A program made the position numbers and the translations under genes. A DNA stretch of 64,000 nt, from contig NZ_CP134706.1 of assembly GCF_038246755.1 (NCBI RefSeq), positions 4,650,001-4,714,000 on the forward strand. Direction: 5' to 3'. Shown here one piece after another: positions 44,740 through 53,165 of the stretch (position 1 is its first letter; each line of letters opens with the position of its first letter). Source of the stretch: Micromonospora sp. FIMYZ51 (GTDB lineage: Bacteria; Actinomycetota; Actinomycetes; Mycobacteriales; Micromonosporaceae). Under the pieces are notes generated by a model. It made no database searches and was not told where the DNA came from. It worked only from the letters and a program-made list of their open reading frames with translations.

Positions 44740-45989
44740 CGGCGCGCCTCCGGCTGCGTGGTGTCGCGGCTCGGTGCGCTACGGGCCGTACGGTTCAGTG
44801 GTGGGGTGGACGGCAGTCGCGAAGCAGGGCTTGCCGCCAGCGTCGGCGGCGGTGCCAGCCAGGCCGGCGCCACCGCGACCACCACGGCCAGCAGCATCAG
44901 CGAGGTCAGTTCAGGCCAGGTCAGCGGGCTGACCGGCGGGTAAAGCCGGGACGGGTCCACGGATCCGGCGCCCATCATCACCGCGGCGCCGGCCACCCCG
45001 CAGCCCGCGACGGCGAGTTCCGTGATCCGCCAGCGATCCGGCCGGTAGCGGCTACGGCGGACCCGACGGCCGGCCAGCAGCATCCCGATGACGGCCGCCG
45101 CCAGCCCGGCGAGCAACATCGGCAAGCCGAGGTAGCCGGGCACGGTGGCATCGAGCAGCCCGTACGTGCCAACGCAGACACCGACCAGCCCGACGAGCAC
45201 CAGCCCACCGGTGAGAGCTCGCTGGCCGGCCGGTATCGCGGCGGTGCGGCCGTAGCCGCGGGAGTCCATAGCCGCCGCCAGGACAAGGGATCGGTCCAGG
45301 GCGTCGGCCAGCACCGGCAGGGCGATGCCCCGCAGGGCGCGCAGACCCTGTCCGGCAGCACCACGCAGCCGGCGGGCCCGGCGTACCCGCAGCACGCTCT
45401 CGACCAGTTGCGGAGCCACCGACAGCGCGACCACCACGGCTGTGCTGACCGCATAAAGGGCGCCGGGAACCGCCTTGAGGAGGCGCTTCGGGTTGGCCAG
45501 GGCGTTGGCGGCACCGAGGCATACGAGCATCGCCGCCAGGCGCAGTCCGTCGTAGAAGCCGCCGAGAAGTTGTTCGGCGGCGACCGGCCCGAACAGTCGG
45601 ATGCCGGCCGCCCATTCCGGCAGCGGGATCGCCGGCAGGTGAAACAGAATGAACTCACCTTGTCCGCCGCCGAAGACAAGGCGGAACACCACCCGCATGG
45701 CCACGATCACCGCGCCGAGCACCAGGTACAGCCGGAACGCCAGCGCCCAGGGAGCGTCGCCGCGGCGGCGGACGACCACCAGCGCGGCGGCGGCGATGAG
45801 CAGCGCCAGAGGCAGCGGGTTGGTGGTGTGACTGGCGGCGGTCGCCAGGCCGAGCGCCCACAGCCACCAGGCGCCCGGATGCAGCAGCCGCGGCAGCCGT
45901 CCGGGCCCCGCCGTATCGGGTCGGGTCGCCAACCGTGCCACCGACATCCGCTGGACTGCGCCGCTGCCAGCGGCGACCTGCTCAGTCAT
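44736..45989 (-). CDS. ecfT: ECF transporter T component
   Basis: This 417-residue membrane protein has a core of the EcfT family. The two coupling motifs are RVRRARRLRG (about residues 195-204) and SLVLAAAMDSRGYGR (about 227-241), which contact the ATPases. A C-terminal extension of more membrane segments (from about 255) makes it longer than the usual 260-residue EcfT. The ATG at 45989 overlaps the end of the DUF4430 gene by 8 nt. It is part of the B12-riboswitch unit. Confidence 0.9.
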   Translation of the reverse strand: MTEQVAAGSGAVQRMSVARLATRPDTAGPGRLPRLLHPGAWWLWALGLATAASHTTNPLPLALLIAAAALVVVRRRGDAPWALAFRLYLVLGAVIVAMRVVFRLVFGGGQGEFILFHLPAIPLPEWAAGIRLFGPVAAEQLLGGFYDGLRLAAMLVCLGAANALANPKRLLKAVPGALYAVSTAVVVALSVAPQLVESVLRVRRARRLRGAAGQGLRALRGIALPVLADALDRSLVLAAAMDSRGYGRTAAIPAGQRALTGGLVLVGLVGVCVGTYGLLDATVPGYLGLPMLLAGLAAAVIGMLLAGRRVRRSRYRPDRWRITELAVAGCGVAGAAVMMGAGSVDPSRLYPPVSPLTWPELTSLMLLAVVVAVAPAWLAPPPTLAASPASRLPSTPPLNRTARSAPSRDTTQPEARR

Positions 45990-46944
45990 CCGGTTCGGCG
46001 GCCCGCCGGCGGCGAGCCGCGACGACCCCGCCACCAGCGAGCGCGACCAGTAGGAGCAGCCCAGCCAGGGTGCCAAACGGTAGCCCGTCGGTGTCGCGGG
46101 CGGCGGTTGTCTCGGTCGGCGGGAGCGAGTTCGTCGACTCGGCCGATGATGCTGCGGGCGCGGCCCCGAGTGGCGGGCCGCCCGCCTCTGTCGGCGATGC
46201 CTCCGTCGCTGGGACAGGCGGGCTTCCGGAGAACGTCGCACCAGCGGCGGCGGTGGCTGACGTGCCCACCGCTCCGGTCGGCGCGCTGCCGCCTGGCCCG
46301 GCCGACCCGACAGGGGCACCGGCGACCGGTGGTGGGACGTTCGGCGGCGAGGAGGAACGGGCTGGAGACGCCGGTGCCGTGGTACGCCCAGGCAGGGCCG
46401 GTGGTGTGGTGCGGGAAGGTGGTGCCGGTGGCGTGGTGCGCGGCGGAGGTGCTGGCCGGGTGGGTGCCACCGCCGGTCGGGGGGCGTTGTCGGAATTGCG
46501 GTTCAGGGAGAACGACCAGCCTTCGAAGCTGCCTGCCGGTGGCTTGCGGTTGAGCACACCCTTGTCGCTGTACGTCCAGCTGCCGCCATTGGGTGCGTGC
46601 CAATACGACCAGTAGGCGCTGGCCGGGGGCGTATCGACGCATTTTTCCTCGCTGGCCGAGGGTTTGCCCCCGATCCGGCAGACGAACCCCTCGCCCCAGC
46701 GCAGCGTGCCCGTGATTTGAAAGCCAGCGTTCTTCAACGCTGCCAATCCGGTGGTTTGGTCGCCGAGGGCACACCGGACGACCGTGCCGCCACCGAGTTC
46801 CTTGAAGTCCACCACGACGGTGACGCCGCCGGTGTCCGGGCAGTAGCCGGCGCTGCCGGCAGCCACAGCCGGCCTTGGCCCGACCAGGACGGTGGTGGCG
46901 GCCAGGGCGAGAACGAACGCGGTCCGGGTCGCCCGGGTGCTCAT
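45982..46944 (-). CDS. membrane-anchored DUF4430 (transcobalamin C-terminal-like) protein
   Basis: This 320-residue exported protein has a signal peptide (about 1-28). One DUF4430 domain at about 35-130 shows VTVVVDFKELGGGTVVRCAL, GLAALKNAGF, GEGFVCRIGG and SAYWSYWHAPNGGSWTYS. A long Pro/Thr/Ser linker and a C-terminal membrane segment with RRRR stop-transfer follow. DUF4430 is related to the beta domain of transcobalamin and intrinsic factor, which covers the upper face of bound B12. Gene start overlaps the barrel-protein stop (ATGA). It sits between a barrel protein and an ECF importer, so a role in B12 capture is proposed. Confidence 0.82.
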   Translation of the reverse strand: MSTRATRTAFVLALAATTVLVGPRPAVAAGSAGYCPDTGGVTVVVDFKELGGGTVVRCALGDQTTGLAALKNAGFQITGTLRWGEGFVCRIGGKPSASEEKCVDTPPASAYWSYWHAPNGGSWTYSDKGVLNRKPPAGSFEGWSFSLNRNSDNAPRPAVAPTRPAPPPRTTPPAPPSRTTPPALPGRTTAPASPARSSSPPNVPPPVAGAPVGSAGPGGSAPTGAVGTSATAAAGATFSGSPPVPATEASPTEAGGPPLGAAPAASSAESTNSLPPTETTAARDTDGLPFGTLAGLLLLVALAGGGVVAARRRRAAEPDD

Positions 46945-48413
46945 GTGGCCCGCCGGCGGCCGAGCACCAGCAGCACCGCTCCCCCACCGAGCAGCAGCAG
47001 CGCGATGAGCACGTACCCGCCGATCGCCGCACCGGTGGTCGGCAGGCGACCCGGCCCGCCTGCGGCGGGACTGCTGACAGGGGAGGTGGGAGTCGACGCT
47101 GTCACGGTCGGCGTGGGTGTCGACGGTACGACGCTCGGCGTCGGACCGCCGGTGGGCGAGGTGGTCGGCGTGGGTGACGCGGTCAGGGTCGGTGAGCCAG
47201 AGGGCGTTGGTGCGGCGGTGGGCGTGGGCGACCCCGTCGGCCTCGGTGGCACGGTTGGCGACGAGGTGGGTTCGCCGGAGGGCGGCAGATCGAGGCCGAT
47301 CCGGCCCAGCGGTATCTGGGCCAGCCCGAGGAGCGCCTGGGCGGTGGCGCGGCGCCACTGATCCCGGAAGTTCGCGGCGATTCCCTCGCGTACCGCCTCG
47401 GTCAGCGCGTCGCTGGCGTAGGCGACGGCACCGGCATCGGCCGCCGCGGCGCCGCCGTTGGCGGTGGTGAGCTGCAGCGTCGCCAGGGCCTGCGCGGCCC
47501 GCGCCGCCTCGGCGTCGCGTCCCGCTGCGGCCAGCGCCTGCCCAGCGAGGCCGGTGCTATTGGAGTTCGCGCCACTGGTCGGCCCCGACCCGCCGAACGA
47601 TCCGTCGGTGCGTTGCTGCGTCACCAGCCAGTCCGCGCCGCGCTGTGCGGCCTCGTCCGCGCCGGTGACGTCGGTCGCGAGCAAGGCTTGAACGGCCATG
47701 GCGGTCGAGTCGACGTCGAGGGTGGCGTTGGCCTGAGCGTCGCAGGACGGCGACGGCGCGCCGTCCGCGTCGGGATAGAGCCGGAAACCGCCGGCCGTGC
47801 ACTGCTGCCGGATGAGGAAGTCGACGGTCTGCTGCGGCACGCCACCGCTGCGGGCCAGGCCCAGCACGGCAAAGGACTGGTCGAAGGTATTGCTCGGGTC
47901 CGGGCCGGTCGCCTCGGTGGTCCGGCTGGTGATCCGGCCGTGCTGGTGGCCGGTGCCCGCCCCGGAGATCAGGGCCAGGGTCTCGGCGCGTAGGTCCCAG
48001 CCGCCGAAGTCGGTGGGGTCGGCACCGGCGGCGGAGGCGGCGTAGAGCAGTTTCGCGGTGGCGCCGCCGTCGGTGAAGCTCTCGATGCCCCAGTCGTCGT
48101 AGCTGTTGTAGGACCGCACGTGCATAGCGATCTGCGCCGTCGCCGCCTGCCGAGTCGAGCTAGCTACACCGGTGGCGGCGAGGGCGATCACTCCGTCGAT
48201 GCTCAGCCCCCAGTCCTCGCCGCCGAAAGGGCCTGGCAGAACTCCGTCGGCGTACTCACCAGCGAGCCAGGTCGCGGCGTCGCGCGCGGCGGCGGTGTGG
48301 ATCGGCGACGGCGCGGCAGTCACGCCGATGGGGGTGGCCGCGACGATGGCGAGCGCCATGGCGGTGGCGCTGCCGAGACCGGCGCCGAGGCGCCGGAGCG
48401 GGAACGTGGGCAT
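46941..48413 (-). CDS. LPTTG-anchored alpha/alpha-barrel protein (transcobalamin N-terminal-like)
   Basis: This 490-residue exported protein has a signal peptide (about 1-34). An all-helical repeat domain at about 38-350 resembles prenyltransferase/squalene-cyclase repeats, with QQRTDGSFGG, SSNSTGLAGQAL-like NSNSTGLAGQALAAAGR and STAMAVQALLA. A Ser/Thr/Pro-rich stalk of about 100 residues leads to LPTTG at 457-461, a membrane segment and RRRAT, the layout of sortase substrates. The barrel is the fold of the large transcobalamin domain. It is the first gene after a cobalamin riboswitch. A GGTGCCTT/AAGGCACC hairpin at 48418-48460 covers the ribosome-binding region. Confidence 0.83.
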   Translation of the reverse strand: MPTFPLRRLGAGLGSATAMALAIVAATPIGVTAAPSPIHTAAARDAATWLAGEYADGVLPGPFGGEDWGLSIDGVIALAATGVASSTRQAATAQIAMHVRSYNSYDDWGIESFTDGGATAKLLYAASAAGADPTDFGGWDLRAETLALISGAGTGHQHGRITSRTTEATGPDPSNTFDQSFAVLGLARSGGVPQQTVDFLIRQQCTAGGFRLYPDADGAPSPSCDAQANATLDVDSTAMAVQALLATDVTGADEAAQRGADWLVTQQRTDGSFGGSGPTSGANSNSTGLAGQALAAAGRDAEAARAAQALATLQLTTANGGAAAADAGAVAYASDALTEAVREGIAANFRDQWRRATAQALLGLAQIPLGRIGLDLPPSGEPTSSPTVPPRPTGSPTPTAAPTPSGSPTLTASPTPTTSPTGGPTPSVVPSTPTPTVTASTPTSPVSSPAAGGPGRLPTTGAAIGGYVLIALLLLGGGAVLLVLGRRRAT

Positions 48414-48417
48414 GCGG

Positions 48418-48460
48418 GGTGCCTTTCGCAGAGCGGTCGGTGAAAGCTCCGGAAGGCACC
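48418..48460 (-). promoter_or_regulatory. ribosome-binding-site sequestering hairpin of riboswitch 1
   Basis: Perfect 8-bp arms GGTGCCTT (48418-48425) and AAGGCACC (48453-48460) bracket 27 nt directly before the ATG at 48413. On the mRNA the 3' arm contains the AAGG Shine-Dalgarno bases. It is the likely switch that closes translation when the upstream aptamer binds cobalamin. Confidence 0.6.
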
Positions 48461-48540
48461 GGCGGAGGACAATCCACGACGGATTGCCGTACCTCGGTTG
48501 CCCGGACTCCACCCTGTAGACCTCGACAGTGGAAGCCGCT

Positions 48541-48633
48541 CGTCCTGTGCGGGGCATTCCGGCTCGCGAGACAGGTCTCGCTCACGGTTGCGGGTCAGCG
48601 CCGGCTTCTACCGGCTTCCCCCCGAACAGGACG
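48541..48633 (-). promoter_or_regulatory. cobalamin riboswitch 1
   Basis: On the minus strand the core GGGGGAAGCCGGTAGAAGCC continues GGCGCTGACCCGCAACCGTGA, the conserved cobalamin riboswitch heart. It is followed by the B12-box-like GCGAGCCGGAATGCCCCGC. CGTCCTGT and ACAGGACG (48626-48633 and 48541-48548) form the closing P1 stem. The element is compact. It precedes the anchored barrel/DUF4430/ECF genes. Confidence 0.88.
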
Positions 48634-48656
48634 TATTCAGTTGTGTACCCGGCGCA

Positions 48657-48718
48657 CCGGGTGTCGCCACCGTACCGCCTGGTCGCCTCTCGGCGCCAGC
48701 GTGGCGGTCGACACCCGG
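48657..48718. terminator. hairpin between the two B12-riboswitch units
   Basis: CCGGGTGTCG (48657-48666) and CGACACCCGG (48709-48718) are perfect 10-bp arms, with inner GCCAC/GTGGC pairing. It lies after the stop of the soluble DUF4430 gene (48751) and before riboswitch 1, where a terminator would separate the two units. Confidence 0.6.
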
Positions 48719-48750
48719 CACGTCAACGGTTCATGGCGGACATAGCCACG

Positions 48751-49239
48751 TCAGGGGGCGGTGATGCTGGGTGCCGCGCCGGAGCCGAAGGACCAGCCCT
48801 CCACCGTGCCCGGCGCCGGGTTGTAGCTGGTCGCTCCCGACGTGCTGTACGTCCACGCGGCACCGCTGCCGGAGGCGTGCCAGTACGACCAGTACGCGCT
48901 GACCGGCGGGGTATTGACGCAGGGTTCCGTCGCGGCGGTCGGCTGGCCGTTGATCCGGCAGACGAAGGCCAACCCCCACCGTTGCGTACCGGTCACCGTG
49001 AAACCAGCACCCTGTAGGGCGGCCAGCCCAGTGGCCGGGTCGCCGAGCGCACACGCCACCTGGACGCCGCCGCCGAGTGAGCCGTAGTCGACCACCACGG
49101 TGACTCCGGACGTCCCGGTGCACGCGGCGGCCTGGGCAACCTGCGGAGACGGCTCGACAGCGACCAGCCCGACGGCGACGACACCGGCCGCCACAAGGCT
49201 CGCGAGCCACCGACGGACGGGATTGTGGACACGGAACAT
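48751..49239 (-). CDS. small secreted DUF4430 (transcobalamin C-terminal-like) protein
   Basis: This 162-residue protein has a signal peptide (cleavage near AQAA, about residue 37) and then a single DUF4430 domain up to the C-terminus. The segments VTVVVDYGSLGGGVQVACAL, GLAFVCRINGQP and SAYWSYWHA match the anchored paralogue almost word for word. It has no linker or membrane anchor, so it should be released. AAGGAG lies 7 nt before the ATG at 49239. It follows the soluble barrel gene in the riboswitch 2 unit. Confidence 0.83.
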   Translation of the reverse strand: MFRVHNPVRRWLASLVAAGVVAVGLVAVEPSPQVAQAAACTGTSGVTVVVDYGSLGGGVQVACALGDPATGLAALQGAGFTVTGTQRWGLAFVCRINGQPTAATEPCVNTPPVSAYWSYWHASGSGAAWTYSTSGATSYNPAPGTVEGWSFGSGAAPSITAP

Positions 49240-49276
49240 GGACACTCCTTCGGTGGTACGGGTTGTGTCGGAGGGG

Positions 49277-50320
49277 TCAGCGGCAGACAAGAGTGGGTGC
49301 GCCGGTGGTCGCGGTGGTGGTGGAGAGCCGGGCGTATCCGGTACCGGTCAGCCCCAGGACGGCTTGAGCGGTGGCGCGGATGGCAGTGCCGGGGTCGAAG
49401 GCGCCGCCGTCGAAGTCGACCGCTCCCCGATTGGCCGGGGGCGCGGTGCAGCCGACCTGCAATCCGGCCAGGAACACGCGAGCCCGCAGCCAGGCCAGCG
49501 GCCGGCCACCGTCGCGCAGCGCCTGCGCCGCCAGCCCGGTGCTGTTGGCGTTGGCTACTCCGTCGATGTTGGTGAACCCGCCGTCGGCACGTTGCACGGA
49601 GACCAGCCAGCGCAAGCCAGCCGCAGCGTCGGCCCATCGGCCGGCGGCCCGCAACGCCTGCACCACCAGGGCGGTGGCATCCACATCGGAGGTGCATACC
49701 GGTTGCGCGGGCAGCAGGGGGTAGCCGCCGTCCGGGCACCGGGTGCCGGCCAGCCAGCCGGCGGCGACCGCCGGCACACCCTGCGCGGTCCGCTTCAGCG
49801 CAAGAATCGCGAAGGACTGGCTGAAGGCGTTGCTGAAGTCGCCCCACGCTGACTGGTCGGTGAACCGGCCACCGGGTGTCTGAAGCGATCGCAACCGGGC
49901 GATGAGGTCCACACCCCCGACGTCGGTCGGGTCGCCGCCGCGTACCGCGACGGCCAGCGCGAGTTTGGCGGTCGCGCCCGCGTATGCCTCCGTGGTGCCG
50001 TCGCCGATGTACCCGTCCCGGACACTAGGCTGGCTAATCCAGGCGAGTGCCGGTGCGCCGAAGTCGTCGGCGACACCGGCAGCGGCAAACGCGAACACCG
50101 CGTCGAGAGTCAGCCCTTGGTCGGGATACGCGACGCCGTCAAAAACGGCCTCGAAGCGTTCCCCATCGACCAGTTGGCGGGCCAACCAACCTGCGGCCGC
50201 ATCCGAGCGGACGGCACCCACCGGGATGGGGGTGGCAAGCGCCGGTGTGGCGAGGGTGAGGGCGGCGACGACACCGCAGAGTAGGGCGAGCAGGCGGTGC
50301 CGGCTCAGGCGAACGACCAT
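49277..50320 (-). CDS. secreted alpha/alpha-barrel protein (transcobalamin N-terminal-like)
   Basis: This 347-residue exported protein has a signal peptide (about 1-28, ending ATPALAT). Helical repeats of the prenyltransferase/squalene-cyclase type follow, with SVQRADGGFTN, NANSTGLAAQALRDGG and DVDATALVVQALRAAG. They closely parallel the anchored paralogue but lack the stalk, LPTTG and membrane segment. GGAAAGG precedes the ATG at 50320 within a GGAA...TTCC hairpin that may be the regulatory platform. It is the first gene after cobalamin riboswitch 2. Confidence 0.83.
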   Translation of the reverse strand: MVVRLSRHRLLALLCGVVAALTLATPALATPIPVGAVRSDAAAGWLARQLVDGERFEAVFDGVAYPDQGLTLDAVFAFAAAGVADDFGAPALAWISQPSVRDGYIGDGTTEAYAGATAKLALAVAVRGGDPTDVGGVDLIARLRSLQTPGGRFTDQSAWGDFSNAFSQSFAILALKRTAQGVPAVAAGWLAGTRCPDGGYPLLPAQPVCTSDVDATALVVQALRAAGRWADAAAGLRWLVSVQRADGGFTNIDGVANANSTGLAAQALRDGGRPLAWLRARVFLAGLQVGCTAPPANRGAVDFDGGAFDPGTAIRATAQAVLGLTGTGYARLSTTTATTGAPTLVCR

Positions 50321-50428
50321 CGGAAGCGCCTTTCCGGCCCGGCGGTCGTCAGAACCCGGCCGCCCGTGAGGACACGGTTGACCGGCCTCCGACCCGTGGG
50401 CCACGACGGGTGAGGAGCAGGACTCACG

Positions 50429-50527
50429 GGTACGGCAGGTATTCGGGCTCGCCACCGGGAATGCGCCCCGGTGGCCTACCGTTGCGGGCCAGCGCCGGAC
50501 TTGGACCGGACTTCCCCCGCACGTACA
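50429..50527 (-). promoter_or_regulatory. cobalamin riboswitch 2
   Basis: On the minus strand GGGGGAAGTCCGGTCCAAGT continues CCGGCGCTGGCCCGCAACGGTAG. The B12 box GCGAGCCCGAATACCTGCC (50438-50456) is a nearly perfect match to the consensus. GTACG/CGTAC can close the outer stem. It lies about 110 nt upstream of the soluble barrel gene. Confidence 0.92.
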
Positions 50528-50687
50528 CGCGGCTGTTCAGTTGTCGCGCCAGTCTCGTTCGCCATACGGCCGCTGTCAATCCGCAACCGAACAAACACCT
50601 TATGTCACTTCTCCGCGCTGGTTCCGCTGCGCACACAAGGTGTGTGCCCCTCACCTCTCGAACCTGCGACAGGTCCGAGTCCGGCCG

Positions 50688-50990
50688 CTACCGAACGTCG
50701 TGCCGCGCATCGTCGATGGTTCGACGCCATGCCGGGTCATCGCTCCAGGCGTCGGCGAGCCAGGACGGCGGGGTGACCAGGGGATCGAGGGCTTCGATCG
50801 CCAGTTGGTCGAGAAACCCCGGAAACTGGGGCATGGGCGTGGACGGACCGTAGTCGGATCGTACGGGCGCACCGGCAGGTGATTGTGCGGCGACCAAAGC
50901 GTTGGGCATTCTGGCTGCTGGCTCCCGGCTCGATGCTCGGGACGCTGGCCATGCGAGCGTTCGCTCGGCGACCGGTGCCGGCCTGAGCAC
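50688..50990 (-). CDS. hypothetical small protein, doubtful
   Basis: A 100-codon open frame lies between the symporter gene and riboswitch 2. The C-terminal half (LDPLVTPPSWLADAW...TIDDARHDVR) has protein-like composition, but I recognise no family, see no good ribosome-binding site, and several other frames are open here. It could be a remnant. The rest of 50530-50997 shows nothing. Confidence 0.2.
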   Translation of the reverse strand: MLRPAPVAERTLAWPASRASSREPAARMPNALVAAQSPAGAPVRSDYGPSTPMPQFPGFLDQLAIEALDPLVTPPSWLADAWSDDPAWRRTIDDARHDVR

Positions 50991-50997
50991 GCAACGC

Positions 50998-52341
50998 TCA
51001 ACCGGTGTGGCGTGTCCGGTCCAGCTTCCAGCGCACTTGGAATGTCAGCGCCGCGGCCATCAGCACCGCCGGAACCACGGTGAAGCCGATCAACAGGGCG
51101 GTGTGGGCGGACTCCGGCTGCGTCACGGTCTGCCCCTCGGTGGTGGAGATGAAGCCGCCTAGGGCGAGCACGGCCGAGTACACGTAGGGGCCGATTGCGG
51201 TGCCGGTGGCTTCGGTGGCAGTCCAGACACCGGTGTAGGCGCCAGCCCGGACGGTACCACGCTGCTCGGCGGCCGCGACCGCATCCGGGACCATCGAGAA
51301 CGCGAACAGCTGTAGCCCGGCGAACGCGACGCCCAGGACGCCGACCACCGCGACAGCCGGCCCGGTGCCGTAGCCGAGCAGCGGCGCCAGCGAACCGGCC
51401 ACGAAGACCGCCTGACAGATCAGCAGGCCAGGCTGCTTGCCGATGCGCCGGGACACCTGCATCCACACCGGACCGGCGACGACCGCTGGACCGAGGAACG
51501 CCCCCATGAACACGGCGGTCAGCCCAGAGTTGTCGAAGACGTACTTGGTGTAGAACGGCAGCGCTGCGAGGAACAGGTGAGTAGTGGTGCCGGTGAACAG
51601 GTAGGACAGCACCAGCGCACGGAAGTCGGGGTCCCGCCAGGCGACCGCGATGTCACCGATGGTCGAGTGGGCCGCCTGCTGGTCGGGCATCCGGAAACCG
51701 GCGTGGGCAGTGAGACGCCGTACCCCGGTCAGTGCGACCAGCCCGGAGATCACCATGACGCCGGAGAGCAGCAGGGCCATCCAGCCGTAGTCGCCGCGCT
51801 GTCCCGACTCCACCAGCGCCGGTGCGGCCACACCGGCACCAAGCAACCCGAAGGTGAGGAAAAGCATCCGGAACATGAACACCCGGGTGCGCTCGTGGTA
51901 CCCGACTCGAAGATCGGACGGGGTGGTCAGGTAGGGCACCTGGAAACACGCGAAAAGCAGGTTGCCGGCGATGAACCAGCCGCCCACCCAGAGCGCCGCC
52001 GATGCGCCGGAGAAACCGGCGGGCACCGAGAACATCGCCACCATGGCCACCGGAAGCAGCAGACCGACCCGCAGCATGCCGAGCCGGTGTCCGCTGCTGC
52101 GCGCTTCCCGGTCGGATCGGCTGCCCAGCATCGGATGCACGATGATGTCGATGATCTTCGGCAGCAGCAGGGTGAGGCCGGCCAGGAACGGCGAGACACC
52201 GAGCGTATTGGTGAGGAAATAGAGCAACAGCAGGCCGGGAACGGTCACCCAGACGCCCATCCCGACCGAACCGGTGGCGTACGCGATCAGGTCACCTGCC
52301 CTGGTCCGCACCTCGCCCGCCGCCCCGCGCAGCGCCGTCAT
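50998..52341 (-). CDS. GPH-family (MelB-like) MFS symporter
   Basis: This 447-residue membrane protein of the glycoside-pentoside-hexuronide:cation symporter type has twelve segments. The early loop LPKIIDIIVHPMLGSRSDREARSS is the family motif. The ATG overlaps the SDR stop (ATGA). With the flavin monooxygenase and SDR it forms a three-gene unit. Family members move sugars but several actinobacterial relatives travel with steroid- or terpene-modifying enzymes. Substrate unknown. Confidence 0.87.
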   Translation of the reverse strand: MTALRGAAGEVRTRAGDLIAYATGSVGMGVWVTVPGLLLLYFLTNTLGVSPFLAGLTLLLPKIIDIIVHPMLGSRSDREARSSGHRLGMLRVGLLLPVAMVAMFSVPAGFSGASAALWVGGWFIAGNLLFACFQVPYLTTPSDLRVGYHERTRVFMFRMLFLTFGLLGAGVAAPALVESGQRGDYGWMALLLSGVMVISGLVALTGVRRLTAHAGFRMPDQQAAHSTIGDIAVAWRDPDFRALVLSYLFTGTTTHLFLAALPFYTKYVFDNSGLTAVFMGAFLGPAVVAGPVWMQVSRRIGKQPGLLICQAVFVAGSLAPLLGYGTGPAVAVVGVLGVAFAGLQLFAFSMVPDAVAAAEQRGTVRAGAYTGVWTATEATGTAIGPYVYSAVLALGGFISTTEGQTVTQPESAHTALLIGFTVVPAVLMAAALTFQVRWKLDRTRHTG

Positions 52342-53165
52342 CGGGTCGCCTCATGCCGTGCGACCACACCCGCGGCCAGCTCGGCGCCCTGGAACGCGCC
52401 GGAGCGGACCCGGCCGGCGAGGATGCGCGCCACGATCCGATCGGTAAGCGCGGGCAGGTGACGGGCCAGGAAGAACTCGACCGCGCCCCGCCGGGTGGTG
52501 GGTAGATCACGGCGAGGACGACGACTGAGCGCGGCGCGCAGCACGGTCCGGACCACCCCGTCCAGCGGCTCGTACTGGCTCATGCCCTCCAGCGAGAGCC
52601 CGGCCGCGGCCGTCGAGTCGTGGATCGGGCTTCGTACCGCCGACGGGTACACGCAGGTGACGCCGACATGGGTGCCGAGCTCCAGACGCAGCGCGTCCGC
52701 GTACGCGACCAGAGCGCGCTTGGAGGCACCGTACGCAGCGGCCAGCGGCAACTGCATGACGGCCATCCGCGAGCTGAGCATGACTATCCGGCCACCAGAG
52801 GCGACCAGCGCGTCCACACATGCGGCGGTGACCCGCCAGGTGCCCAGCAGGTTGATGTCGAGCTGGCGGCGTACTTCCGCGCCCGGCGCCAGTTCGGCCG
52901 GGGCGGGCCCACCGATCCCGGCGTTGTTGATCAGCAGGTCGAGCCCACCGAGCTGGTCGATTGCTTCGCGTACCACCGCCGGCACCGCGTCGTCGTCGGT
53001 GATGTCGCAGGCCAGGACCCGGACCGGGTCGTCGGCACGGGGGGCCAGGTCCAACCCGACGACCTGGGCCCCCAGCTCGTCCAGCCGGGCACAGATGGCC
53101 CGGCCGAACGTGCCGGAGGCACCGGTGACGAGGACACGCAATCCGCGGGGGTCTCGGGCGCTCAA
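52338..53165 (-). CDS. short-chain dehydrogenase/reductase
   Basis: This 275-residue SDR has GASGTFG cofactor loop near residue 14, NNAGIGG, catalytic SSRMAVMQ and YGASK. A TTG start overlapping the monooxygenase stop (TTGA) with GGAGAGAG upstream is the best fit; no ATG or GTG lies near the start of the domain. The extended C-terminal part (LPALTDRIVARIL) resembles SDRs acting on bulky lipophilic substrates. It probably handles the product of the neighbouring monooxygenase. Confidence 0.85.
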   Translation of the reverse strand: MSARDPRGLRVLVTGASGTFGRAICARLDELGAQVVGLDLAPRADDPVRVLACDITDDDAVPAVVREAIDQLGGLDLLINNAGIGGPAPAELAPGAEVRRQLDINLLGTWRVTAACVDALVASGGRIVMLSSRMAVMQLPLAAAYGASKRALVAYADALRLELGTHVGVTCVYPSAVRSPIHDSTAAAGLSLEGMSQYEPLDGVVRTVLRAALSRRPRRDLPTTRRGAVEFFLARHLPALTDRIVARILAGRVRSGAFQGAELAAGVVARHEATR

